Both the position numbers and the translations under genes were made by a program. Below are positions 35,021-45,838 of a stretch of 64,000 bases of DNA, piece by piece. Source of the DNA: Episyrphus balteatus (lineage: Eukaryota; Arthropoda; Insecta; Diptera; Syrphidae); assembly GCF_945859705.1 (NCBI RefSeq), contig NC_079135.1:24492501-24556500 (forward strand). The letters are read 5' to 3'. The notes beneath the pieces are model-generated. The model saw only the letters and a list, made by a program, of their open reading frames with translations. It searched no databases and was not told where the DNA came from. The number at the start of each line of letters is the position of its first letter. Positions within the stretch are counted from its first letter, which is position 1.

Positions 35021-35145
35021 TCTTATAGAGTGGAGAAAACAAAAATAGCAAGCTGAGAGGTTATCACTTATGGTTCAATTTAAATGACTACTAAATTAGA
35101 AGCATATGGCATTATTATGGCTGTATGATTGTTCGTGCAGATAAA
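35021..35145 (-). promoter_or_regulatory. Est-B promoter: TATA box and GATA-like site
   Basis: TATAAGA (minus strand, 35021-35027) in the context CTCTATAAGATGTT, about 50 bp before the ATG, and AGATAAA at 35139-35145. The CTATAAGATGTT word is shared with copies C, D and E, so the promoter is preserved although the coding part is broken. Confidence 0.6.
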
Positions 35146-37415
35146 AATAAATGTTTTGATTTGTATGACATACGAGACTTTTTGTCGGTGACGCTCTTTT
35201 TTAACTTAACATCCCAATTAGTGAAAGGCTTAAGGTGGTTAGTTCATTGGGGCATTTTGAATACGACTTTTGACATCAATCACTGAACTTAATGTCATCA
35301 TGAATGTGAACTGGTTTAGTTAGTTTACCGACAGCACCTGTTAAAAGCGCAGCTCCAAATGTAAATTTTAAGACGTCCTTCACACGAAAGTCTTAGCGCT
35401 TAAATAGCACAGACAAAATATTGTTTACTTATATTTTTGTTCTCCTAAAATCCATGACTATACTTTATAAAACATTAAATAAAAAGAACGAAAAAAAATT
35501 ATTCTTTACTCCTTCAAATGTCCAGCTCTAATTTAAATAGGGTTGCCATATTTGTAGGCCTATACATTCATTATATTATTTTATTAATTATTTTCACAAT
35601 TTAGGCTTTTGTTTGGCATTTCAAAAATTGTCTTATTTGATTATACTACAAAGATATGATAGTATATAAGTAATATGCCATTTATTTTAAAAAAAGGGTT
35701 GCCACATAGAAGTTCCCTTTTTAAAAGTGTTAACCCTATTTTTTTTCAGTTTCTCTATCAACTTATCTTTCATTTGACACCAATTTTAACCCCTAACCTT
35801 ATGAAGCTCTTTGCCGCCATGTAACCAATTGATCTTGGCAAAATGCCTTTTCAATGACATTATAGGTATGCCTCATTGTTATTGGTCCTAGAGCCAAAAT
35901 TACCATTTTCCTTTGGTCATTCAAGAAATTGCGATGATTCCGCTTAATTTAAGACGGAAGTCATCTCATCTGAGCGAAAAACCATGCAGAGATCCTCATA
36001 ATTTAATATGGAATCTGCTTGTTTTTATGTGGTCTCTTTTCTCTGTGCGCTGTCCATTTTAACTGATTTTTTTTTTGTTAGCACATTCCTTCCTTATTCG
36101 AGTTTCCTTTTCCAGTATTTCCTGATTCGTTTAGTTTTTCTTCATTTAATATTATCAGTTGATTCTTCAAGGTACTCTTTAAAGCCCATAGGGCCATAGT
36201 ACGCTGCTGAAGCGAAATGGAATTTTTTCTAATAGCGTTTTCGTTTGGGAATTCTTAGAAGCGTCCGGGACTGTCCGATCCGGAATGCCAAACGATCAGA
36301 GTTAGATACTTTTTTTTTATTCTGAAGTTTGGGTTTCTTTGTATTTGTGAAACATCAAATGCGAACGTCTGATGAAAGTTTTGTTTTTGTTTATTTTTTT
36401 TTATTATCATTAAGTTATCTATTTTTGTTTTCTTTCTTCACATTATTTTAATATAGTTTAAAGTTTATGCATAGTTAAAAATCTTGAAATTGAGAAATGA
36501 ATAACAATAACAAAGAATGACATTTCATTACTTTGACGTCTTAAGTGTTAACATGTGTGCGTGATTCTGGTTTTGATTCTGCCTCAAAATTCGGAATCGA
36601 TTTTCTCTTCTTTTCAGAATTAGAACTGTCATTGAGTGCCAAACGATCAGTTTCAGAATCGTTCGGGAGAATTCCGGACAGTCCCGGACGACCAAACGAA
36701 AACGCTATAAGTCTCCGAAGTAAAAAAAAAATGCATAGCAGCAAGAAAAATAGCATGGATAATTAAATTTGAGTGACAATTGATTTAAAACTCTCCAAAT
36801 ATTCTAGCACATCTAAAAATTTCATTGGTCAGGCTGCGTTCTGTGCAGCGAAAAGAGTAACAAAATATTTTGTACGATTTGGTTGTGCTGGTTTTATATG
36901 AAAATTTTTGTTTCGCAAAATCAATAATGTTTTGAAAGTTCCTTCAAGTCAGAACACATCTCTTCTTTTAATTGATTAAAATGTTTTTCTCCATTCTCCA
37001 CTGATGTACTGGACAGAACATCACTCATGGCTCTGTCCCATACAGCAGGGCCAACATGATTAAATTCTTTTACAAGACTTCATTTGCATACCCTTCCTTA
37101 CTTTCATGTTGAAGAAAACATAAGTACAAAAAAAAAACAGTTAAATAACTATCAAAAGTATCGTAAATAAAAAGTGGTGTATGGCGTATGAGTACTTTTT
37201 TGTGACTATTCTTTTTTGTTTGGCAAATGAAAAGCTCTTATAATCAGAAACTTGTTGAACGAATTTGGATCCGGCTAAGTGGAGAACAGACTGGGCTGAT
37301 TGGAAAGACTTTTTGACTAAGAACAAGTAATGTAATCATTTAACATTTTTGTGTTTTTTATTTAAAAATGATTTTTTTTTTAAGAAACTCCCTGCAATAT
37401 GTTCCATTTTGAAAG
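35146..37415. other. Intergenic DNA between Est-B and Est-C
   Basis: No gene. It holds the MITE at 36233-36707 and, beside it, a one-sided end AGTACGCTGCTGAAGCGAAA (36199-36218) that matches the terminal repeat of the element at 51174-51396. The rest is AT-rich without recognisable structure. Confidence 0.4.
36233..36707. mobile_element. Harbinger-like MITE, uninterrupted copy
   Basis: 475 bp, ends TAGCGTTTTCGTTTGG and CCAAACGAAAACGCTA, flanked by TAA (36230-36232, 36708-36710). It matches the element at 13918-14855 in reverse orientation but lacks the hAT block; where that copy has the insertion this one reads GATCAGAGTTAGATAC. Confidence 0.88.
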
Positions 37416-39226
37416 TCATAACTTATCAACACTAACCGAATGACATGAATCCTTTGTTATATGCATTGCTAGAAAACCTTTAGTCTTTGAAGAATTTTCC
37501 TTAAATTTACAAGTTCCGAATTGTAGACTCCTGAAAAACAAAACAAGAACGAAAATTTGGCAAAAAAAGAAGTTAATCATGCAACAAGAAATAGGCAAGG
37601 ATTACACACGTGAGTTTTCCTTACGACTTACATAAATTTTACTTACCTGGTAACACAAAAGTCTTCAATCATTTTAACAAAATGTGATGACATAGTCCTT
37701 TGGTTTTGAGGAAGAGATGCTCTAACGGACTCAGAGTTAAAAATTAGACTGCAATCATCATCATGTACGGTTCCTAAAAAGACAATTTTAAAAAGTATTA
37801 GTATTTCTTTATTTTTTTTTTATAGTTAATTACCGAAATTTATATCAGTCCGGTTGGAGAGCACATTACCAAGACCAGAAGGTGGTGGATTATCATACAT
37901 ATAACCATAAACTGGAGATTTTGTGTACTCCTTGTGCAAAGCCCATGACTTTTTTACTCCATCAGCAAATATTAAATCGGTACATAGCTTTTGCAGTAAG
38001 AAATAATTTTTAGCAGTAAATCTCGCATTTCCCATATATTTAAGACGAAGTTTGTTTGAGAATGCAGTTAATTCTTTCTCCTCCACAAGACTCGGTAAGA
38101 AAATATTAATAGGTGCAAGTTCATTCCAACGTTCGTTTAGCACCTCAATAAATTCCACACCATTTGAATCCTTTCGCATATATTCTGCACAAGGATATCC
38201 TCCGTCATTTTTGGCAAATGATGCTAACCAAGGAATCTGAGCAGATTTTCCATTTTTAATAATAATTTCTGGTTTTTCAGTAAGGAAAGTATTTTCAGCA
38301 GTTTTTGACTCAATTACAGGTGCAAAAACAACTGCAGGATTAAATCCTATATTGTTCTTTTGGAACTCTTTTGTTGTGCGAACTATGTCTGCTGCGTCCT
38401 TATTTTTGAGACATTTCTTAATAGAGCTAGAGCTTTCAGTGGGGCAATTTAAATATTTTGCAACAGCGAAAGCTTTTTTAGCAGGATGTGTTTCAATGGC
38501 CCAAGGTGAAAAGACTGTTCCACTAATAGACATTGCCGATGTTGCTAATTTTTCGAATCTCTTATTCATCATATGCAAATGTACTGAAGCTGCTCCCGCA
38601 GATTCTCCCATAACTGTGATTTTATCAGGATTCCCATTAAAAGTTGCAATATTAGCTTTTATCCATTCCAATGCAAGTAGTTGATCTTTCAGACCGAAAT
38701 TTCCAGTAATTTCATCATCTCCAGTGCTAAGGAAACCCAGAACTCCCAATCGATAGTTCATTTTCACGATAACTAATTTTCCATTTTTCATAAGCAAATC
38801 TACTTTATCTTCAGCAGCATTACCAAACATAAAAGATCCTCCATGAATATTTACCAAAACCGGATAAGGGTTTTCACTCGAAAGACTGGGAGTGTACACG
38901 TTAATGGTAAGACAATCCTCGACACCAGTTAAAAGATCTTCTTTAAAAAGGAACTGATACCATTGCATACAAATAACTGGTGGCTTTGTTGCATCTCTAA
39001 TATCTGACCATTTAACCGAATATGCTTTAGGAGCTTCGAATCGATTTTCTCCAATTGGTGGTTCTGCATACGGAATCGATTCAAAGGACAAATAATTGCC
39101 ATGGTTAAGACCGCGAATCTTGCCATTTGGAAGCTGAACAATTGGATCTTGTTCATTACTTTCTTTACGCCACATTGTAGTGGCACATAATATCCCTATA
39201 ATTAAACTTGAAATTAAAGTATACAT
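37416..39226 (-). CDS. Beta-esterase (Est-6/Est-P type), copy C
   Basis: Exons 39226-37834, 37773-37647 and 37530-37416 give 544 residues. The N-terminal hydrophobic run (MYTLISSLIIGILC) is a signal peptide, so the enzyme should be secreted. The oxyanion loop is HGGSF (128-132). The triad is Ser209 in GESAG, Asp341 in KNDGGY and His468 in FGTVHDDD. Paired cysteines at 87/105 and 261/272 fit the conserved disulfides. SNRTDINF carries an N-glycosylation sequon just before the last-but-one intron, as in Est-6. The pseudogene pieces around 28 and 31 kb share its AIETHPA stretch and probably derive from this copy or a close relative. Substrate is unknown; hydrolysis of small carboxyl esters in haemolymph, gut or reproductive fluid is the family role. 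Confidence 0.94.
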
Positions 39227-39293
39227 AACTGAATTGATGGCACAGCACTAAAGTTGAACTAAAGTTACACTAAGCAAATAATTTGATTCAACA

Positions 39294-39427
39294 TCTTATA
39301 GAGTAGAAAAATATTGTAAACAATTAATAAAAAGCTCAGCCTTCTCGGCTAATCATTGTTCAATAAAATATGAAAATTGTTTGAAAATAATTGCATATTG
39401 TGATATAATTACTGATGCACAGATAAG
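39294..39427 (-). promoter_or_regulatory. Est-C promoter: TATA box and GATA site
   Basis: CTATAAGATGTTGAATC on the minus strand (TATAAGA 39294-39300) lies 68 bp upstream of the ATG, and AGATAAG is at 39421-39427. Both are conserved in sequence and spacing with copies D and E. Confidence 0.65.
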
Positions 39428-39789
39428 AAACAATGTTATATTTTGTTTGGCATGAGGAAGCTTTTTGTGTCCTATTGTACAGCCTGTTACCCTGGTATCT
39501 TAACATTTTCTAATGTTTAATTTTTTCTGATTTCTCAACAGCACATTGCGAGGGAAACACTTTCAGTTTTCAGGAAAACGCTTTCAGGTTTCGACGATCT
39601 ATATTCTACAATCATTTTGAATACCTACCTTGTGGTGCAAAAGAAATGTTTTTTTTTTCGAAAAACATTTCGATGTACCTAGAAAATGAAGGGTTAAAAT
39701 ATTAACCCTTAATAAAAGTAATTAAATATGTAGAGAAGGCGATCTTTAATTTTAATTTTCCATACCTACACGGTTAAAAATTCTGTCGT

Positions 39790-40509
39790 CAGTGGCGTAC
39801 GTTGAGTCGCCGGGGCCCCGGGGTAAGACTAAATTTTACAAAAAAAAATTACGTATACGCCATACGTTTTTTTTTGTGTGGCTTATTTATTTTTAGGTTT
39901 ATTTTAATGTTTTAATATGTTCGTAATGCACTTTGCTATACTTACTTAAAATGTCTCTCATAAAAGTGGTAAACACTTGTACTAGGGGCCCCCAAAATTA
40001 AATATTTAGAGACCCTAAAATAAAAAAATTTTTAGCTTAGAATTGATAGTTCTTGGGGCCTCTGTTCTGAAGTAATAAATACATATTTTATTTTCCATCA
40101 TTAGACATAATTTTTTTTATTTTGGGGCCCCTGAAAAATTATTTTTAGAGCCTCAAAATTCAAAATTAAGTGCTTAGAGGCCCCTAATGTATTATTTGTG
40201 GTGGCAAAGATTTTTCAAGTAATATTTTTTGGGGCCCTAAGATAAAATTATAATTTTTCTTTTAAAAAAGCAGTTTATTTTTTTTTTGGGGCCCCTGCTG
40301 TAACTTTTTTTAAAATCTATATACATATATTGTGTGGCTACCCATGCATTATACATTACACTGAATGACATAATTTGTCTCCCTGGTTACTTCGTAACTC
40401 AATTTATGCTAACAGTTTCCTTCTCTGCATTGTCTCCAGTGGGGGCCCTGGGGTCGTTCGGGGGCCCCAGGGCACCGCCCCGCTTGCCCCAAGGGAGTGT
40501 ACGCCCCTG
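39790..40509. mobile_element. hAT MITE with 8-bp target duplication, rich in GGGGCCCC
   Basis: Ends CAGTGGCGTACG and GTGTACGCCCCTG, flanked by perfect 8-bp copies of TCTGTCGT (39782-39789, 40510-40517). The 720-bp interior carries many GGGGCCC / GGGCCCC palindromic words at about 39.82, 39.99, 40.06, 40.12, 40.23, 40.30 and 40.45 kb. No transposase. The GC-rich right end (CACCGCCCCGCTTGCC) stands out from the AT-rich surroundings. Confidence 0.85.
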
Positions 40510-40726
40510 TCTGTCGTAGTTTTTATTACAACCTTTGGAATTAAGCCTTTTTTAAAACAAAAATTATTAGTTTTTAATATTTATATTTAATATTTTTAAT
40601 ATTAATATTTAATATTTTTTAACAATTTCTGTATTATCTAATTTCAAAAAAAAAAAATAATAAAGTGTAGGTATTAGTATCAAATACAAGACACTAAAAT
40701 GTAATCAAAAGTATTGAAATATACAC

Positions 40727-40921
40727 CCGTATTCTGCTATTCGATTCACGTGAATCCAAACATTACCTTCCTTTACCACATCAACATGGTTTTGAAAAAA
40801 CGCTTCATTTCGAAAGCAAAACATTGTTTCCGTCTGTTTTATAAATTTTAAAGAAAAAAAAAAATTGTTTAATTTTAATTCTTATTTTAGACTTTCACGT
40901 GAATCGAATAGAAGAATACGG
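40727..40921. mobile_element. 195-bp MITE with CACGTG in its ends
   Basis: Inverted ends CCGTATTCTGCTATTCGATT and AATCGAATAGAAGAATACGG, both continuing inward with a TTCACGTGAA palindrome. The target duplication is not clear. Non-coding. Confidence 0.6.
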
Positions 40922-41006
40922 CTGATAAAAAAATTTAAATTAAAAACTAATTCCATTGCACCTAAATTATAACTTTATCTGGTTAAGAATTGAAATTAAA
41001 TACATA

Positions 41007-41140
41007 GGGCCATATTCATAGAAAATAGACACTGTCTAAGCTGCTTCTAAGAAAGACTGGAGTTTATCCTATACAGATACCATTGGATAAACCCCAGTCT
41101 AAGATTAACTGTAGCCTAAAAACGACTATGAATATGCCCC
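41007..41140. mobile_element. 134-bp MITE, possible ATA duplication
   Basis: Ends GGGCCATATTCATAG and CTATGAATATGCCCC are inverted repeats, and CAGTCTAAGATTAA / AAGACTGGAGTTTATCC words inside also fold back. The flanking ATA may be the target duplication. Confidence 0.6.
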
Positions 41141-42250
41141 ATACTCTTTTTCTTTTTTAGTACAAGAAAATCAAATTTTAATGAAACTGGCCCCTTGTTC
41201 TGTAACTTTATCACTAGCAATAATAACATTTTTCAACGTCTCTAAAATCCATTTTCTTCCGTAAATAAAGCAAAATTTCTTTCAAAATCAGAATATATGA
41301 ATTAAGAAATTATGATCTGTAACAAAATGTCTTCTATTTTGATGAAATAGACGAAAAAGATGAATTCGCTACATATTGTGAACTGACTCATCCACAGAAA
41401 GAGGAAATATACTTGTAAGATAGTATACTTTTAGGCCAATTTCGTATACAAATTTGAATCTATTTCCTGTGGTGCCATTTTAAGTATTGATAATTTAGAA
41501 ATTCCACGAGTGTGGAAAAAATATGAAAAAAGAAAAATGAGAATTTCAGCTAAATTTGGATAAAGTTTTATTGAAGAGAGGTTTATTCAGTTTTCATTCG
41601 ACTCCACTGAGAGACTGGGATTGAGTCGAAACAAGTCCATTTCAACTTGATCTTAGTCAGTGTTAAAAGATATAACCAGCCTTTTCCAGCTTTTTATGTG
41701 AAAATTCTAGAAATATTTTTGTTCGCCCGGAATTTTAAAAGCTCTTGTCTTAGAAGTTTCTCCCGAAAGGAATTAAAATGTTCTTGTCTTCATATTCCTT
41801 GGGAAAAAAGTTCAAAATACTGGGAATTTTCGAAACGTGGACAAATGTTCACCAGGAACTCATAATAAAGGAAAGTGAATTTCAATGTTTCCGGGTAGAC
41901 TTGTTCACGTGAAATTCACAATAAGGGAGAATACCTTATCTTCTTCAGTCTCTCCGTTTCTCCATGGTTGCCAGCTTTCAATTTTTTTACATTTATACTC
42001 CAAATTTTGGACTCAAAATTTTTGTACATGTATTTTTTAACAGCTTAACAGGTCCCGTAACAATATAAATTTTAAGGCTTTCGCTGTTGTTTAGAGAGAT
42101 AGGTGTTACATCTATCATATAGCTTATTTCCATCACAATAAAATTAAAAATAATCTTTTTCTTTCAATAATATTGTAGATTTTTATTAAAGAAAGAGTTT
42201 TATGAACTGATTACATACTTATAAGCAAATCTTTCAATTCTCAAAAAAGT
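41141..42250. other. Intergenic DNA downstream of Est-D
   Basis: No protein-like frame and no clear repeat ends were found. The minus-strand poly(A) signal AATAAA for Est-D is at 42182-42187. Confidence 0.4.
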
Positions 42251-44007
42251 TTACGGTAACTGATCTGCATTTACCGACTGACATGAATTTTTTGTTATAT
42301 GCATTGCCATAAAACCTTTAGCCTTTGAAGAATTTTTCACAAATTTACAACTTCCGAACTGTAATTTCCTGTGAAAAAAAAATTAGGATATGAACTATTT
42401 TTTATACCGATCGTTTATACGTAAATATTTGATTTTCGAAAACTTACCCAGTGAGACAGAAATTTTCAATCATTCCAACGAAATTTGATGACATTTTTTG
42501 TTGGTTTTCAGGAAAAGCTGCTATACCGGACTCGGTATTAAAAATCAAACTAGAATCACTATCATGTGCGGTTCCTTAAAAAACAAATTTTTAAATTATT
42601 ATACCTAATGTAAATAATTTTAAATTTACCAAAATTTACATCAGATCGATTAGCGATCACATTACCAAGCCCAGAAGGCGGTGGGTTATCATACATATAA
42701 CCATAAACTGGAGATTTTGTGTATCTTGTATGCAAATCCCAAGCCATTTTAACTCCATTCTCAAAAACAATATCGGTACAAAGCTTTTGCAGTAAGAAAT
42801 AGTTTTCAGCACTAAATCTTTTATCTCCCATATATTTCTGCTTAAGTTTAGTTGTATATGCTGGTAATTCGCTCTTCTCAACAACATTGTTGAGACATAG
42901 GTCAATAGGTGCTAGTTCAGTCCAACGTTCATTTAACTGCTCAATGACTTCCACTCCATTCGAATCCTTTTGCATATATTCTGAACAAGGATATACTCCG
43001 TCGTCCTTCATAAATGATGCTAACCAAGGGACCTCAGCTGATTTTCCATTTCTGATTATTATTTCAGGTTTTTCAGTGATGAAAGTATCTTTTGCAGTTT
43101 TTGGCTCAACCACAGGTGAAAAAATAATTGCAGGATTATAATTTCCTACATTATTCTTCTGAAACTCTTTTGCTGTTCGAACTATATCCGCTGCGTCCTT
43201 ACTTTGCAAACACTTTTTAATTGAACTGGAGCTTTCAGTTGGGCAGTTTAAATATTTAGCAACAGCTATAGCCTTCTCATTTGCGTGCCCATCAATACCC
43301 CAATCTGATAAGGCTGTTCCACTAAAAGACATTGCCGATGTTGCTAACTTTTCGAATCTCTTGTTCAACATTTGAAAATGAACCGAAGCTGATCCTGCAG
43401 ATTCTCCTATAACTGTCATTTTGTCAGGATTTCCATTGAACGCTGCAATATTAGCCTTTGTCCATTCCAAGGCAAGAAGTTGATCCTTTAAGCCGAAATT
43501 TCCAGTAATTACTTCATCTGCGGTGCTAAGAAAACCCATAACTCCAAGTCGATAGTTCATTTTTACGATAACTAATTGTCGATTTTTCATAAGCAAATCT
43601 ATCTTGTCCTCTATAGCATTACCGTACATGAAAGATCCTCCATGAATATTTATCAACACATTATAAGGTTTTTCACTTGAGAGACTAGGAGTGTAAACGT
43701 TTATTAGAAGACAATCTTCATCTCCATGTGTACGATCTTCTTTGTTGTAAAACTGATCCCATTGCACACATATAACTGATGGCTTAGTTGCATCTCTAAT
43801 ACCTGACCATTTACCCGAATAAAGCTTAGAGGCTTCGAAACGATTTTTTCCAATCGGTGGTTCTGCATAAGGAATCGATTCAAAGGACAAATAATTACCA
43901 TGATTGACACCACGAATCTTGCCGTTTGGAAGCTGAACAATAGGATCACTTTCTGGGCACCAAAATCCAATCGTTGCACATACTACCCATGTTATTATAT
44001 TAGACAT
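42251..44007 (-). CDS. Beta-esterase (Est-6/Est-P type), copy D
   Basis: Exons 44007-42630, 42574-42448 and 42368-42251 give 540 residues. A short hydrophobic N-terminus (MSNIITWVVCATIGFWC) precedes DPIVQLPNGK, and secretion is likely. The oxyanion loop is HGGSF (122-126). The triad is Ser203 in GESAG, Asp336 in KDDGVY and His463 in FGTAHDSD. Cysteines at 80 and 99 fit the first disulfide. It is the sister of copy E: the two share start, exon lengths, 5' flank and much of the protein, so they come from a recent tandem duplication. Compared with A-C they carry STADEV in place of STGDD and TAHDSD in place of TVHGDD or TVHDDD, changes close to the active-site His. Confidence 0.94.
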
Positions 44008-44072
44008 AGCTGGTCAAGTCAAGGCAAAAGCTGGCACCAAAGTAACACTAAGCAAGTAGTTTTGGTTTAACA

Positions 44073-44206
44073 TCTTATAGAGGGAAAAATATTTTGTTTA
44101 AATATAAAAAAAAAAAAAACTATCAACTATCGGTTCATCACTAATAGTTCAATAAAATTGCCTGCAAATAATTGAACGTTGTCAAGTAATAGCGGGTACA
44201 GATAAG
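44073..44206 (-). promoter_or_regulatory. Est-D promoter: TATA box and GATA site
   Basis: CTATAAGATGTTAAACC on the minus strand (TATAAGA 44073-44079), 66 bp upstream of the ATG, and AGATAAG at 44200-44206. Further upstream, ACATAAGACATCAGGAGACA (from 44221) is shared almost word for word with the Est-E flank. Confidence 0.65.
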
Positions 44207-44509
44207 AAAAATACATCGTTACATAAGACATCAGGAGACATATTGTCTTCATGTGCCATCATTTCGCGTGTTACCTAAACATTCCAAAATGAAATTTTTT
44301 TTTAGAATTATTGCACACTCCAAGGGATTTCAGTACACCCTTTCGATGATAAACAACAAAGTACTTGTGTTGGACAAAGCTTTCCGCATTCTAGTTGTGC
44401 GCCAACAGTGTACCTACTTTACGGTTTATTCAAAATTGGACCCGCGTTTAACACAAGTTTTAGAGACTCTGATTGGTTAGAACTAAACGTTATCTATATG
44501 TCACAGGGG

Positions 44510-44955
44510 CGTAGCTACCACTATATCAGCTGTATCCACGTAAAAGGGCCCCTGGGATGAACGGGCCCCAAAGATACAGGACACAAGACATTTTCCCAAG
44601 CCACTGATTCAATTTCAACGAAAATTGAAAGTATTTATTTTGCTTTAATATAAATCAAAAATAAATACAATTTTGAAAAAAACAATTTGGACGTTTGAAC
44701 AAAATTGAACACGAATTTTCGAAAACGGGGCATTTTATTTTTTTGAAATTTAGATTTAATATTTTGAATAACTATTTCTAAATAAATATTATTTAAAATT
44801 TTGTATTCAAAAACTTATAATTAAAAAACACAGTTCATTAAAAACGGTTCTAACGGTTTTGAATTTATTTTTCTAAAAATGCATCTTAATAAATTCTGTG
44901 GAGCTGAAATGCATTTTAGATGCTGTGATTTTCGAACGAATTTTATGGCTTAGGG
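44510..44955. mobile_element. Possible left end of a hAT-type element
   Basis: CAGGGGCGTAGCTACCACTA at about 44510 is a typical hAT end, followed by GGGCCCC words as in the element at 39790-40509. The matching right end was not found; a second element begins at 44956. Confidence 0.35.
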
Positions 44956-45366
44956 CGCAGTGGTACCACTTTAATTCAATTGAAGTAGATCTACTTCTTT
45001 TTTTTCAAAAAAAATTAAAATCTACTTCCACTTCGCACCATCACAAAATATCGAAATCTACCTACTTCATTTAAAAATCTCTGTTCCAATCTACTTCAAG
45101 TTATCAAAATATAAGCCAAATCTACTTCTTTCTTTTCAGAAAACAAATATTTGACTAAAAATTGTTATAAAACAATGTATAAAAATATATTTATGACGAA
45201 AATATGTAGTTTAAAAGAATAAAATTTTTTGGTTTTAGTTGTTTTTACTTATTAAATTATTTAACTTAAATAAATTTAATATAGATTTTTTATAAAGAAA
45301 AGGATATTTTGAAATCTACTTCGATTTTGTTCAATCTACTTCGACTTTTTTCCCGCAAGTGGTAAC
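44956..45366. mobile_element. Small TIR element with 8-bp duplication GCTTAGGG
   Basis: About 411 bp flanked by identical GCTTAGGG (44948-44955, 45367-45374). The inner ends GGTACCACTT and AAGTGGTAAC are inverted; the left terminus has a few extra bases. The interior repeats AATCTACTTC many times and has an AGTAGATCTACT palindrome. An 8-bp duplication suggests the hAT superfamily. Confidence 0.6.
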
Positions 45367-45374
45367 GCTTAGGG

Positions 45375-45838
45375 GTCATGATATTAAAATTCAGTCAGTT
45401 ATTTGCCCCAAAAATGCAAGTATCAATGTTTTTTTCAAATCTTGGTTTTTAGAGTTGATAGACAATAAATTACTAAAAATGGCATACTGGCTGTATTTTG
45501 AAGCATGTTTTTTTTATTTCTTAAAAAGCTGGTCTAACGACTTTTTTTTTCTTTTCTAAAAACGCTTCTTAATAAAATAAATCTAGTTGGTTATTCTTGG
45601 AGCATAAACTCAAGCCTAGATACAATCGAGTGTGGTCGATACAATCGAGTATCAGCAGCATCTAATTTGGTTAAATCGAGAGTTTTCAATGGAAAATGCT
45701 CGATTGATACAAAATAGGTGCTGCCACTGCTGGTTTGTATTGAGTTAACTCGATTGTTCAAAGTTAAAAAATCCAGCTTTATTTTCGCTCACAAACAAAA
45801 TCCTTTATTTCAAAGGTAAAAGAAATTCTCAGTAAAAT
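45375..45838. other. Intergenic DNA downstream of Est-E
   Basis: No gene. Short TCGAGT/ACTCGA words cluster at 45620-45760. The Est-E poly(A) signal AATAAA (minus) is at 45804-45809. Confidence 0.4.

Noticed and set aside
36545..36766. 73-codon frame with SDSESFGR-like peptides, and its antisense
   Set aside because: Both are within a MITE with perfect inverted ends and TAA duplications; the second copy of the MITE does not keep the frame.
40334..40590. Proline/glycine-rich open frames near 40.4 kb
   Set aside because: They come from the GC-rich right end of the hAT element with its GGGGCCCC words.
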